From: Burkholderia sp. Ax-1719 | Lineage (GTDB): Bacteria > Pseudomonadota > Gammaproteobacteria > Burkholderiales > Burkholderiaceae | Length of the DNA stretch: 64,000 nucleotides | NCBI RefSeq assembly: GCF_011753055.1 | Contig: NZ_VWWJ01000022.1 | Coordinates: 1 to 64,000 of the forward strand | Reading direction: 5' to 3' | Shown: in pieces, positions 16,199 through 25,205 of the stretch | Position numbering within the stretch: the first letter of the stretch is position 1 | Layout of the letters: the number at the start of each line of letters is the position of its first letter | The notes under the pieces: generated by a model | Databases searched by the model: none | What the model was told of the DNA's origin: nothing | What the model saw: only the letters and a program-made list of their open reading frames with translations | Position numbers and translations under genes: made by a program

Positions 16199-17497
16199 AT
16201 GCAAGTAACCAAAAACAACTGGCGGGATGCGCACAACAACGACGCCGCGCTGCCGGCTTTCCTCGCCGCGCGCGTGGACCGCTACTACGGGGAGCGCGTG
16301 CAGCAGAGTTGGGGAGGCGGCCACATCATGAAGGGGCGCGTGGCCGATGCGGATGCGTTGCATCTGTCGAGCAACGACTATCTGTCGATTGCGCGTCACC
16401 CGGAGATCATCGATGCGATGACCCGCAGCATTCGCGACGAAGGCAATGGCCTGTTGATGTCAGGCGTTTTTCTGCACGGCGACGAATGTCCGCAATTGCA
16501 GCTTGAAGACCGCTTCGCGCGCTACATGGGCGCTGAAGCGAGCGTGTTGTGCCAGTCGGGCTTTGCGGCCAATACGGGATTGATCCAGTCGATCGCCAAT
16601 GCGCAGACGCCGGTGTATGTCGACATGATGGCGCATATGTCGTTGTGGGAAGGCATTCGAAGTGCGGGTGCCAAAGCCATTAGTTTCTTCCACAACGATG
16701 TTGAGCACCTGGAGCAGCGCATTCAGCGTTACGGGCCGGGCATTGTGATCGTCGATTCGGTGTATAGCACCAATGGCAGCGTGTGCCCGCTGCAAGCCTT
16801 TGCGCAGGTGTGCGAAGAACACGATTGCGTGTTCGTGGTGGACGAATCGCATTCGCTTGGTACGCATGGGCCGCATGGCGCGGGTCTCGTCGCGGAACTG
16901 GGACTCACGCAGCGCGTGCACTTTCGTACGGCGAGTCTTGCGAAGGCGTTTGCCGGACGTGCGGGCATCGTCACCTGTTCGCGCCGCTTCCAGGAGTACT
17001 TCAAGTGCGAGGCCTTGCCGGCCATCTTCAGTTCGACCTTGTTGCCGCACGAAACGGCGGGACTGGCGGCGACGCTCGATGTCATCGAGCGTGACGACTG
17101 GCGGCGTGCCCGCGTGGCGGCCAATGCACGTTATCTGCGCTCGCGGCTCGCGGAATTTGGCTACAACCTGAACGGCAGCGAGACCCAGATCATCGCACTC
17201 GAAGCCGGGCCGGAGCCGCAGACCATCATTCTGCGCGATGCGCTGGAGGCGCGCGGCATCTTCGGTTCGGTATTTTGCGCGCCGGCTACCGCGCAGAATC
17301 GCTCGCTCGTGCGGCTCTCGATCAACGCGGCGCTGGACGAATCGGAACTGGAGCGTCTGGTGGACGTGTGCGAAGCGATACGCGACGAAGTGCAGATGTG
17401 GAACTGGCCGTCGACGCGTCGTCTCATGGAGCGCGGCGCGGGCCGTGTACGCATGCGTCAGACGCCGACGCTGGCGGATTTGCCGGTAGCGGCTTGA
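16199..17497 (+). CDS. lqsA: Alpha-hydroxyketone autoinducer synthase (LqsA/CqsA/JqsA family)
   Basis: 432 residues, PLP-dependent alpha-oxoamine synthase fold. HLSSNDYLSIARHPEIIDAM (55-74) and the GSGFAANTG-like CQSGFAANTG (118-127) are typical of the CqsA/LqsA branch. D215 in VVDESHS stacks on the cofactor, and K249 in TASLAKAFAGRAG forms the Schiff base. It condenses an acyl-CoA with a small amine or amino acid to give the precursor of an alpha-hydroxyketone signal. GGAG lies 8 nt before the ATG. It faces lqsR and lqsS, the matching response genes, which settles the assignment over a biotin or serine palmitoyl enzyme. Related loci are known in Legionella, Janthinobacterium and Burkholderia xenovorans. 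Confidence 0.9.
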   Translation: MQVTKNNWRDAHNNDAALPAFLAARVDRYYGERVQQSWGGGHIMKGRVADADALHLSSNDYLSIARHPEIIDAMTRSIRDEGNGLLMSGVFLHGDECPQLQLEDRFARYMGAEASVLCQSGFAANTGLIQSIANAQTPVYVDMMAHMSLWEGIRSAGAKAISFFHNDVEHLEQRIQRYGPGIVIVDSVYSTNGSVCPLQAFAQVCEEHDCVFVVDESHSLGTHGPHGAGLVAELGLTQRVHFRTASLAKAFAGRAGIVTCSRRFQEYFKCEALPAIFSSTLLPHETAGLAATLDVIERDDWRRARVAANARYLRSRLAEFGYNLNGSETQIIALEAGPEPQTIILRDALEARGIFGSVFCAPATAQNRSLVRLSINAALDESELERLVDVCEAIRDEVQMWNWPSTRRLMERGAGRVRMRQTPTLADLPVAA

Positions 17498-17592
17498 GGC
17501 GGGCGCGACTGGACCTTCAGGTTAGATTGACGTAAGCCTGCGATTCATGCGATTCGGGGCGGCCCGAAGTCTGCCCAGGCGGAGTGAGATAC

Positions 17593-18630
17593 TCAGTGTG
17601 AATCCCATTCCGCCTGGATTTCGCGATCGAGTTGCTGAAGATAGGAGTCGTAAGACAGCACGTTATCGAGCGCGAATCCGGCAGGCTTCTTTACGATTGC
17701 ATAGGTATAACGGCGGTCGCTTTCGAATACCGATGCCGCATGCATGTACGGCTGCCATTCTGCGCATTGCGCCGGGTAGTAGCCTTCGGTGCGCCAGAAG
17801 TAGGGAACGCCGCGATGGCTGTTGAGTTCGGCGAGAAACGAAGCGGGCGCGCCCTGTTCGACCGCGATCTCGCGCACGCCGCGCAGCGATTCGTCGGTGT
17901 GCAGGATCAGCAGATACGCGGTGCCTTGCGCGTCGAACATCAGCAGGCCGTGCGGCTGATACGAGAGATAGTGCTCGACGATCCCGAGCGTTTCGAAAAT
18001 ACCCTGCACGTGCTTTGCAAGCCCGTCGTCCTTGAGGAAGGCATATTCGGACACTGCGAGCGCATCGAGCACCGCGCCGCAGGTTTTATCGAAGAATGCC
18101 GCCTGCATGTCTCGAATCGTTTGATTCAGGGTTTCCACTGCGTCGACTTCATGCTTGCGGATAAAGCGGTCGATCACGCCTTCGTTGAAACTTTTAACGG
18201 CGACGTGTTCGTCGGCCTTGCCGGTGAGCACGATTTTCTTGAGCGCCGGATTGGTCAGGCGACGGCAGAACTCGATGCCGTTGAGTTCCGGCATGTCGTA
18301 ATCGACCACCACTACCGACACCGATTCAAAACGCGCCGGCCGGTGCACGAGCGAGCGGATTGCGTCCACGCGCATGGCAATCACCTGATGCGCATCGTTT
18401 TCTTCGGTGCGGTCCAGATAGGGGCTGAAGATAGGCGAAGCGGGCTGGTCCACTGCCGCGCGGCCGTTCAGAAAGCGCAGCGCCTCCGTGGGAGAACTGA
18501 AGAGCCGGAATGCCAGTTCCGGATCGAGTTGCAGGCTCAGGTTCGACAGAAAGGCCGCGCTGTCGTCGACGAACGCGGCGGTGGTCGGCCAGGAGAGGGG
18601 CTGAATGGCTTTCTGGATGGCTTTCGTCAT
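17593..18630 (-). CDS. lqsR: LqsR-family response regulator
   Basis: 345 residues, the same size as Legionella LqsR. The receiver domain has D22-D23, phospho-acceptor D110 in VVVDYDMPELNG and the conserved Lys in IVLTGKADEH. The D22-to-D110 distance is about 40 residues longer than in ordinary receivers, an insertion that is typical of this family. The C-terminal 190 residues are not a known DNA-binding domain. Its start overlaps the lqsS stop by 4 bp (ATGA), so the kinase and regulator are translationally coupled. It converges with lqsA. Confidence 0.85.
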   Translation of the reverse strand: MTKAIQKAIQPLSWPTTAAFVDDSAAFLSNLSLQLDPELAFRLFSSPTEALRFLNGRAAVDQPASPIFSPYLDRTEENDAHQVIAMRVDAIRSLVHRPARFESVSVVVVDYDMPELNGIEFCRRLTNPALKKIVLTGKADEHVAVKSFNEGVIDRFIRKHEVDAVETLNQTIRDMQAAFFDKTCGAVLDALAVSEYAFLKDDGLAKHVQGIFETLGIVEHYLSYQPHGLLMFDAQGTAYLLILHTDESLRGVREIAVEQGAPASFLAELNSHRGVPYFWRTEGYYPAQCAEWQPYMHAASVFESDRRYTYAIVKKPAGFALDNVLSYDSYLQQLDREIQAEWDSH

Positions 18631-19988
18631 GGCGCAGGGAATGTCAAAACGAACTCGGTGTACTTGCCTTTCACCGACGAGCAGGCAATGGCTCCCCCCA
18701 TCGCTTGCATGACATCGCGGCAAAATGCCAGCCCGATTCCTGCTCCGAGCGCCACGTCATCGGTGGTGGTGGAAGAAGTATAAAAGCGGGTAAAGATATG
18801 CGGCAAGACCTCCGGTGAAATACCGGCGCCACTGTCGCTGAAAATCAGCCGATTAGCGCGATTGGCACTTTCGAGCCTGATCGAAATATGGGCGCCGTCA
18901 ATACTGCCCATATGCCGGAATGCATTTTTCATCAAATTGAATAACACGTGGACGGTCAGCATTTCCGAGCCGATGAATTCGAAATCGGGCCGTAGATTGC
19001 AATGCACGCGTGCGCGATCGCCTTCACGAAAAGGATATCGCGCAAGGGCGGTTTCTACGCAGTGTGCTATCGAACACGTCGTTGCATTTTGCATGCTGCC
19101 GCCGGTGAAGCGTGCGGTGGCCAGCAGCATGTCGATGATTGCATTCGAGTGGAGTGCTTCCTGTTCAATGCGGCTGACCACACCCTGCATCGAATAAAGA
19201 TGCGCCACGCGTATTTTCGGCACCGGCAGGCGATGGCGTTGCGCCAGCGCGTAAGTATCGAGCAATGCGGGCAGATAACGCATCAGGCCCGCTGCACCGA
19301 CGCGTATCGCGACGAGCGGCGTACGCAGTTCATGCGCGACGCTGCCCGCTGTGGCAAGCATGGCGCGCTCCTGTTCGATCTGGATGCGATCCGAATCGTA
19401 ATTGGCCACGGCGCCGATTGCGACGGCGAACGAGAAAATCGCCAGATGCGTGAGGTAATTCGCGTTGAGCACGATCGGGTCGGTCGTGAGTACATAGGCG
19501 AGCAGCGCGAGCCCAATGCCGACCAGAAACTGCAGCACCAGCATGAGCCAGTCGAGCAGCAGCACCATCACGAAAGCCGCAATCAGCGCGCTCTCCACCC
19601 AGACGTCGTTGCCGTTGTTCTTGAGCAGCATGAAGGTGAAGAAAAACGGCAACGCGTAGAGCGTGGCCAGATACCAGTACCAGGGCAGCAGTTTTTTGGC
19701 CGAGGCGGGCCAGCGCTCGAAGGCGAGAATCGGCACGAACAGCGCCGCGCCAATCAGACGTAGCCAGAGATTTTCATAAGGCTGCGGAAACAGCTCCTTC
19801 CAGACGTAGTAATAGAGCGGAAAACCGATGCTCGCGACCACTGCGAGCGGCCGCATGCGCCGCTTGACATACTGGAGATTGCGCAGCGCGGGCATGAATG
19901 CGCGCGCCACGCGCGGTTTCAGCGATGCCCAGCCGCGCCGCGCGCGCGACGTGAATCTCGATACGTTCATCAGGGTGGAATCGCTCAT
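18627..19988 (-). CDS. lqsS: LqsS-type sensor histidine kinase
   Basis: 453 residues. A basic N-terminal segment is followed by about six membrane helices (47-195, including IGFPLYYYVWKELF and FFFTFMLLKN), then a cytoplasmic kinase. H219 in GSVAHELRTPL is the phosphorylation site; NAFRHMGS is the N box, and DSGAGISPEVLPHIF and GAGIGLAFCRDVMQ are the G boxes. The multi-pass sensor without a periplasmic loop matches CqsS/LqsS receptors for hydrophobic alpha-hydroxyketones. It forms an overlapping operon with lqsR. Confidence 0.85.
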   Translation of the reverse strand: MSDSTLMNVSRFTSRARRGWASLKPRVARAFMPALRNLQYVKRRMRPLAVVASIGFPLYYYVWKELFPQPYENLWLRLIGAALFVPILAFERWPASAKKLLPWYWYLATLYALPFFFTFMLLKNNGNDVWVESALIAAFVMVLLLDWLMLVLQFLVGIGLALLAYVLTTDPIVLNANYLTHLAIFSFAVAIGAVANYDSDRIQIEQERAMLATAGSVAHELRTPLVAIRVGAAGLMRYLPALLDTYALAQRHRLPVPKIRVAHLYSMQGVVSRIEQEALHSNAIIDMLLATARFTGGSMQNATTCSIAHCVETALARYPFREGDRARVHCNLRPDFEFIGSEMLTVHVLFNLMKNAFRHMGSIDGAHISIRLESANRANRLIFSDSGAGISPEVLPHIFTRFYTSSTTTDDVALGAGIGLAFCRDVMQAMGGAIACSSVKGKYTEFVLTFPAP

Positions 19989-20107
19989 GGTTTGATGCCG
20001 GAATTCGATGCCGCCTGGATCACCGCCTGCGCGAGCCAGGAATCGGGCACGGCCTGCTGCTGAGTGTGGCCGGTGATTTCCCGTGGCGGATCGCTGGCGC
20101 GCCGCAC
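19985..20107 (-). CDS. Possible 40-residue ORF overlapping the lqsS start
   Basis: A reverse-strand frame ends at a TGA that overlaps the lqsS ATG (ATGA, 19985-19988), the same arrangement as lqsS/lqsR. The last 31 residues (REITGHTQQQAVPDSWLAQA, then VIQAASNSGIKP) look protein-like. The only start is a GTG at 20107 without a ribosome site, and no ATG is available. It could be a small coupling peptide, the remnant of a longer gene, or chance. Confidence 0.25.
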   Translation of the reverse strand: MRRASDPPREITGHTQQQAVPDSWLAQAVIQAASNSGIKP

Positions 20108-20298
20108 GCGCCGCTGGGCGTTGCCGAAGCCGCGCCTGGCGCGGCCAGTTGCAGACGATACATCATTGTGACGCGCGGATGTGGCATGGCCAGGGCGGCG
20201 ATGTCACATTTCGGCAGACCGTTGGCGGGAAGCGCAACTGAGCGATGCAGCGTGCATCGAATGGTCTGCGGAAAAGCGCAAGTTGGCGCTTGCGCGGC

Positions 20299-20370
20299 TC
20301 AGGAGGTCACGAAGCGCACGATGGCCTGGCGGACGTTCGCAGGCAATACCGTCATCGAGTCACGAGTCAT
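20299..20370 (-). CDS. Possible 23-residue ORF coupled to bclA
   Basis: The ATG (20368-20370) overlaps the bclA stop in an ATGA, then reads MTRDSMTVLPANVRQAIVRF and VTS before a TGA. The start overlap and the aliphatic/basic pattern are suggestive of the head of a lost gene at the end of the bclA transcript. Evidence is limited to the overlap. Confidence 0.25.
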   Translation of the reverse strand: MTRDSMTVLPANVRQAIVRFVTS

Positions 20371-22055
20371 GGCGTGCGGAATTCCTCGCGCAGACGGAAG
20401 CGCTGGATCTTCCCGGTGGCGGTCTTGGGCAGATCGTCGACGAACAGGATGTCGCGCGGATACTTGCGCGGCGCGAGACGCGTCTTCACGAACGCCTTGA
20501 GTTGTTGCGCGAGTTCGGTGTGCGCAGCGTGTGTTGAGGGCGACGCTTGCAATGAGTGCGCGGCGCGCGCTTCGGCCTTGAGCACGACGAATGCACAGGT
20601 CCGCATGAGCCCATCCTGCTCGATGCCGATCACGGCCGCTTCGAGCACGGCGTCGTGCTGCACGAGCGCCATCTCCACTTCGATCGGCGAGACATACTGG
20701 CCGCTGACCTTGAGCATGTCGTCGCTGCGGCCTGCGTAGACGTACCATCCGCCCGGAATACGGCGGTACTTGTCGCCACTTCGGACCCAGTCGCCCAGGA
20801 AGGTGGCGCGCGACTTTTCGCGATTGTTCCAGTACATCACGGCGGCGCTCGGGCCACGGATGTAGAGGTCGCCGATTTCGCCCTCGGGCACGAGATGGCC
20901 CGCTTCGTCGCGCAGTTCGATCTCGTAGCCGGGCACGGGGCGGCCGGTGGTGCCGTACTCGACTTCGCCCGGACGGTTGGAGAGAAAGATGTGCAGCATC
21001 TCGGTGGAACCAATGCCATCGAGAATATCGCTGCCGAAATGACGGCTGAAACGCTCGCCGATCTCGCGCGGCAGCGCCTCGCCCGCCGAGGTGCAGATGC
21101 GCAGCGCGACGTCGGCGCGCGCGGGCAGGGACGGCGAGGCCATCATGCTCGCGTAGAGCGTCGGCACGCCGTAGAAGATGGTTGGGCGGTGGCGCACGAG
21201 GCGCGCAAATACGGCGTCGGCGGTGGGGCGTTCGGCCATCAGGATGGTGGTCGCGCCCACCGACAGCGGAAACGACAAACCATTGCCCAGCCCATAGGCG
21301 AAGAACAGTTTGGCGGCGGAGAACACGATGTCGCTTTCGCGGATGCCGAGTATCGGCTTTGCATAGGTTTCGACGGTCCAGTACAGATTGGCGTGCGTGT
21401 GTACGGTGCCTTTGGGTTTGCCCGTCGATCCCGACGAGTAGAGCCAGAAGGCGATATCGTCGCTGCCGGTTTGCGCGGCACGTGAAGCGGGCGGGGCGTG
21501 GTCGATGAGATCGCCCAGTATGTGATGCTCGCGTGCGCTTGAAGCCGCATCGTCGGCGGGCCGGGAAATCACCAGAAGGCAATCGCTGCGTTCAGCCTGA
21601 TCGAGCGCGGCGCTCACCACGCCTTGCAACGCCCCGGACGCGATCACGAGCCGCGCGCGGCTGTGGTTGAGCATATAGACGTAGTCGGGCACGCCCAGCA
21701 GCGTGTTGACGATCACGGGCACGACACCCGCATGCAGCGCGCCAAGAAAGGCAACCGGCAACTCGATCGTATCGAGCATCACCAGCAGGATGCGCTCTTC
21801 GGCCCGCAGTCCCAGTGCGCGCAGCGCGGCGGAAAACCGACGGGCGCGCAATTCCAGCTCGCCGTATGAGAGCGTGCCGTCGTCGTCGATATAGGCGGGC
21901 CAGGCGCTGCGCTCTGCGTTGAGCGCAAACAGATGCGCCGCGAAATTGAACTGCTCAGGCGGCGGTGGGGCGGGCGTTGTGCGTTCGAGCGCCGCAAGCG
22001 GCGGCGCTGCCTGGATATCCACGTTGCTGTCTCCGCTGTCTTGCGTCCGCTTCAC
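20367..22055 (-). CDS. bclA: Benzoate-CoA ligase
   Basis: 562 residues, ANL adenylate-forming enzyme. YSSGSTGKPKGTVHTH is the P-loop-like A3 motif; SAKLFFAYGLGNGL and YGVPTLYASM are typical of aryl-CoA ligases of the benzoate group; YVYAGRSDDMLKVSGQYVSP is the hinge; and the C-terminal PKTATGKIQRFRL carries the adenylation Lys. It activates benzoate with ATP and CoA to benzoyl-CoA, the first step of the box pathway encoded next to it. The start is GTG at 22055 with AAAGGA upstream. It diverges from boxR, and a BoxR-like motif lies between them. Confidence 0.93.
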   Translation of the reverse strand: MKRTQDSGDSNVDIQAAPPLAALERTTPAPPPPEQFNFAAHLFALNAERSAWPAYIDDDGTLSYGELELRARRFSAALRALGLRAEERILLVMLDTIELPVAFLGALHAGVVPVIVNTLLGVPDYVYMLNHSRARLVIASGALQGVVSAALDQAERSDCLLVISRPADDAASSAREHHILGDLIDHAPPASRAAQTGSDDIAFWLYSSGSTGKPKGTVHTHANLYWTVETYAKPILGIRESDIVFSAAKLFFAYGLGNGLSFPLSVGATTILMAERPTADAVFARLVRHRPTIFYGVPTLYASMMASPSLPARADVALRICTSAGEALPREIGERFSRHFGSDILDGIGSTEMLHIFLSNRPGEVEYGTTGRPVPGYEIELRDEAGHLVPEGEIGDLYIRGPSAAVMYWNNREKSRATFLGDWVRSGDKYRRIPGGWYVYAGRSDDMLKVSGQYVSPIEVEMALVQHDAVLEAAVIGIEQDGLMRTCAFVVLKAEARAAHSLQASPSTHAAHTELAQQLKAFVKTRLAPRKYPRDILFVDDLPKTATGKIQRFRLREEFRTP

Positions 22056-22263
22056 GTTTCCTTTGGTGCGTCTCCAGGGATCGCGAGCGGACGGTTGTCG
22101 TTGTGAGCGCTACGGTACAGGGGGATTCGAAGTGATTCGGATTGCCTGGTAAATGCTGGTTTGCCCGGGTGTGAGGCGACCCTGGTGGCTTGCGTTTCCC
22201 GAAGGGGTTTGTCGTTTAGACGACTTTTAGCGGAAAATCAGGGGCAAGCAAAGTGCGTGTCAA

Positions 22264-22275
22264 GCACTATAGTAC
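22264..22275. promoter_or_regulatory. Probable BoxR operator between bclA and boxR
   Basis: GCACTATAGTAC is a near-perfect palindrome and matches GCACTAAAGTGC at 23352-23363 before boxC at 10 of 12 positions. It sits about 30 bp before the boxR start. Confidence 0.55.
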
Positions 22276-22303
22276 ATAAAACTGGGTTGAGAGGCCTCTG
22301 AAG

Positions 22304-23278
22304 ATGAAGCAAACGTATATCGCCGATGCGCCGGCGAACGACGTGACGGACAACGCGCAGGCCCGCGAGGGGGCCGACGCGGCAAGTGGCGCGCGCATCG
22401 AGCGCGATCCTTTCCTGACAGCGATGGGCGAGCGCGTGCGGATGCTGCGCGCGCGCCGCGGCATGACGCGCAAGGCGCTCGCCGCCGAGACGGGGCTCTC
22501 CGAGCGCCATCTCGCCAATCTGGAATCGGGCGTCGGTAACGCCTCGGTGCTGGTGCTGCGCCAGATCGCGACCACGCTGAACTGCGCGCTCGCCGAGGTA
22601 ATCGGCGACGTCACGACTTCATCGGCGGAATGGCTGTTGATCCGCGAACTGCTGCAAGGCCGCGATCCGGCCGCGCTGCAACGCGCTCGCATGGCACTGG
22701 CGGACATGTTCGCGCAAACGCCCGCCGACGAGCATCGCAACGAACGCATTGCGCTGATCGGCCTGCGCGGCGCGGGCAAATCGACGCTCGGGCGCATGCT
22801 TGCCCAGGAGCGCAAGGTGCCGTTCGTCGAACTGACCCGCGTGATCGAGCAACTGGCGGGCTGTCCGCCTTCGGAGATCCATTCGCTCTATGGCGCGAGT
22901 GCCTACCGCCGCTACGAGCAGCGCGCGCTGGACGCCGTGATCGCGGAACATCCGCGTGCGGTCATTGCTTTGCCGGGCGGCCTCGTGGCCGAGCCGGGCA
23001 CCTTCAACACCCTGCTTGCGCACTGCTTCACCGTCTGGCTCCAGGCCGCGCCCGAGGACCATATGCGCCGCGTCATTGCGCAGGGCGACCTGCGGCCCAT
23101 GTCGGGCAACAACGAGGCGATGGACGACCTCAAGCGCATCCTCGCGGGCCGCAGCGAACTCTACGCGCGTGCCGACATGCGCTTCGACACCAGCGAAAAG
23201 ACGCTGGCCGACGCCTATCTGCAACTGCGCGACCGGCTGGCGGCGCGATTGGGCGCGGAGCCTGTGCGTCCTGATTGA
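22304..23278 (+). CDS. boxR: BoxR, helix-turn-helix/shikimate-kinase-like regulator of benzoate genes
   Basis: 324 residues in two domains. Residues of about 43-105 form an XRE-type helix-turn-helix (GERVRMLRARRGMTRKALAA then ETGLSERHLANLESG). From about 145 the protein resembles shikimate kinase, with the Walker A RIALIGLRGAGKSTLGRMLA. In BzdR/BoxR this second domain binds benzoyl-CoA, releasing the repressor. This architecture is diagnostic. It probably controls bclA and boxCBA through the GCACTA motifs on both sides of its own gene. Confidence 0.92.
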   Translation: MKQTYIADAPANDVTDNAQAREGADAASGARIERDPFLTAMGERVRMLRARRGMTRKALAAETGLSERHLANLESGVGNASVLVLRQIATTLNCALAEVIGDVTTSSAEWLLIRELLQGRDPAALQRARMALADMFAQTPADEHRNERIALIGLRGAGKSTLGRMLAQERKVPFVELTRVIEQLAGCPPSEIHSLYGASAYRRYEQRALDAVIAEHPRAVIALPGGLVAEPGTFNTLLAHCFTVWLQAAPEDHMRRVIAQGDLRPMSGNNEAMDDLKRILAGRSELYARADMRFDTSEKTLADAYLQLRDRLAARLGAEPVRPD

Positions 23279-23310
23279 AGAACGTGAGGCACGATTCGCG
23301 CGGCGGCGCA

Positions 23311-23391
23311 TGCACTACTTTTCATGGATTACCCACTGAACTTCTGAATATGCACTAAAGTGCTTTACATGGGTGGAGTGCTGCACTATCG
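23311..23391. promoter_or_regulatory. Cluster of TGCACTA motifs before boxC
   Basis: TGCACTACTTT (23311), TGCACTAAAGTGC (23351-23363, containing the palindrome GCACTAAAGTGC) and TGCACTATCG (23382) lie between boxR and boxC. The same core occurs before boxR. TGCA-containing sites are known targets of the BzdR/BoxR family. The presence of three sites suggests cooperative repression of boxCBA. Confidence 0.6.
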
Positions 23392-23444
23392 TTCAAAGCA
23401 ACGAGAGGCACATTCCCGCAAGGTTCCCGATACCGGAGACGCCC

Positions 23445-25178
23445 ATGGCCGCCGCAGACATCGCTACTGCCCCGCCGCCTGTTGCTTCGCAAGCCGATCC
23501 GGCCCGCTCCCAGCGGGTCGACTACCGCACCGATCCCTCGCAGTATCGTCACTGGACACTGAGCGTCGACGGCCCGATTGCGACGCTCGGCCTCGATATC
23601 GCCGAAGACGGCGGCATTCGAGAGGGCTACAAGCTCAAGCTCAACTCCTATGATCTGGGCGTCGATATCGAGCTTTACGACGCGCTCCAGCGCATTCGCT
23701 TCGAGCATCCCCAGGTTCGCAGCGTTGTGGTCACGAGCCTCAAGGAGCGGGTGTTCTGCTCGGGCGCGAACATCTTCATGCTGGGACTTTCCTCGCATGC
23801 GTGGAAGGTCAACTTCTGCAAGTTCACCAACGAAACGCGCAACGGCATCGAAGATTCGTCGCGTCATTCAGGGCTGAAATTCATCGCCGCCGTCAACGGC
23901 GCGTGCGCAGGCGGCGGTTATGAGCTTGCGCTGGCGTGCGATGAAATCCTGCTCGTCGACGATCGTTCGTCGACGGTCGCGTTGCCCGAAGTGCCATTGC
24001 TCGGTGTGCTGCCCGGCACCGGTGGTCTTACTCGTCTCACTGATAAACGCAAGGTGCGCCACGATCGCGCCGATATTTTCTGCACCGTCGCCGAAGGCAT
24101 TCGCGGCGAACGCGCCAAGGCCTGGCGGCTCGTGGACGACGTGGTCAAACCCAATCGCTTCGCAGAGGCCGTACAGGCGCGCGCGCTTGCGCTGGCTGCG
24201 CAGAGTGGTCGTCCCGCGCAGGCGCGAGGCGTCGCGCTCACGCGTATCGAGCGCGTCGAGCCCGAGAATGGTTTGAGTTACGCGTGTGTCGACGTGACGA
24301 TCGATCGCGCAAAGCGCACGGCCACCTTTACGGTCAAGGCGCCGGATCTGGCGGATGCTGCGCTGCCTGAAGGGAGCAATGCCGGTATTGAAGCGATCGT
24401 TGCCGCCGGAGCCGCGTGGTGGCCGCTGCGCATGGCCCGCGAACTCGACGATGCGATTCTCTCGATGCGCACCAACGAGCCGGAAATCGGCACGTGGATC
24501 CTCAAGACCGCAGGCGATGCGCGCGCGGTGCTGGCGGCCGACGCGGCGCTGATCGCACATCGTGATCACTGGTTCGTGCGCGAGACGATTGGCATGCTGC
24601 GCCGCACGCTGGCGCGCGTCGACGTGTCTTCGCGCTCTCTGTTCGCGTTGATCGAACCCGGCTCGTGCTTCGCGGGAACGCTGGCCGAACTCGCTTTCGC
24701 CGCCGATCGCAGCTATATGGCCGCGCTGCCATCGAATGAAGACGAAGAGCCGGTTATTACGCTATCCGAAGCGAATTTTGGGCTGTATCCGATGGTCACG
24801 CAGCAGTCGCGTCTGGATCGCCGTTTCTACGGAGAAGCCGAACCGCTCGATGCGGCGCGGTCTTGTATCGGCCGCGCGGTCAAGCCGGTTGAAGCCGAAG
24901 CGCTCGGGCTGGTCACCGCCGCGCCCGACGACATCGACTGGGCCGACGAGATCCGCATTGCGCTGGAGGAGCGTGCGGCGATGTCACCCGATGCGCTCAC
25001 GGGCCTCGAGGCGAATCTGCGTTTCAACGGCCAGGAAACCATGGAGACGCGCATTTTTGGGCGACTCTCGGCATGGCAGAACTGGATCTTCAACCGCCCC
25101 AACGCCGTGGGTGAAAAGGGCGCGCTCAAGGTCTACGGCACGGGCAGCAAGGCGCAATTCGATCCCGCCCGCGTTTGA
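23445..25178 (+). CDS. boxC: BoxC, 2,3-epoxybenzoyl-CoA dihydrolase (benzoyl-CoA-dihydrodiol lyase)
   Basis: 577 residues from MAAADIATAPPPVASQADPA; GGAGA precedes this ATG, and the longer in-frame ATG at 23373 has none. Crotonase-type core: VFCSGANIFMLGLSSHAW (near 105) provides the oxyanion-hole region, followed by AAVNGACAGGGYELALACDE and PEVPLLGVLPGTGGLTRL. It hydrolyses the ring epoxide of 2,3-epoxybenzoyl-CoA to an open aldehyde plus formate. The product length is as usual for BoxC, and boxB follows 27 bp downstream, indicating an operon. Confidence 0.93.
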   Translation: MAAADIATAPPPVASQADPARSQRVDYRTDPSQYRHWTLSVDGPIATLGLDIAEDGGIREGYKLKLNSYDLGVDIELYDALQRIRFEHPQVRSVVVTSLKERVFCSGANIFMLGLSSHAWKVNFCKFTNETRNGIEDSSRHSGLKFIAAVNGACAGGGYELALACDEILLVDDRSSTVALPEVPLLGVLPGTGGLTRLTDKRKVRHDRADIFCTVAEGIRGERAKAWRLVDDVVKPNRFAEAVQARALALAAQSGRPAQARGVALTRIERVEPENGLSYACVDVTIDRAKRTATFTVKAPDLADAALPEGSNAGIEAIVAAGAAWWPLRMARELDDAILSMRTNEPEIGTWILKTAGDARAVLAADAALIAHRDHWFVRETIGMLRRTLARVDVSSRSLFALIEPGSCFAGTLAELAFAADRSYMAALPSNEDEEPVITLSEANFGLYPMVTQQSRLDRRFYGEAEPLDAARSCIGRAVKPVEAEALGLVTAAPDDIDWADEIRIALEERAAMSPDALTGLEANLRFNGQETMETRIFGRLSAWQNWIFNRPNAVGEKGALKVYGTGSKAQFDPARV

Positions 25179-25205
25179 TTGACACGATCACAGCCAGGAA
25201 CGCTC

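Noticed and set aside
15547..16399. Long open frames on both strands in the lqsA leader
   Set aside because: Products are Arg/Ala/Pro-rich, several phases are open at once, and no ribosome site or domain pattern is present; this is expected in very GC-rich DNA.
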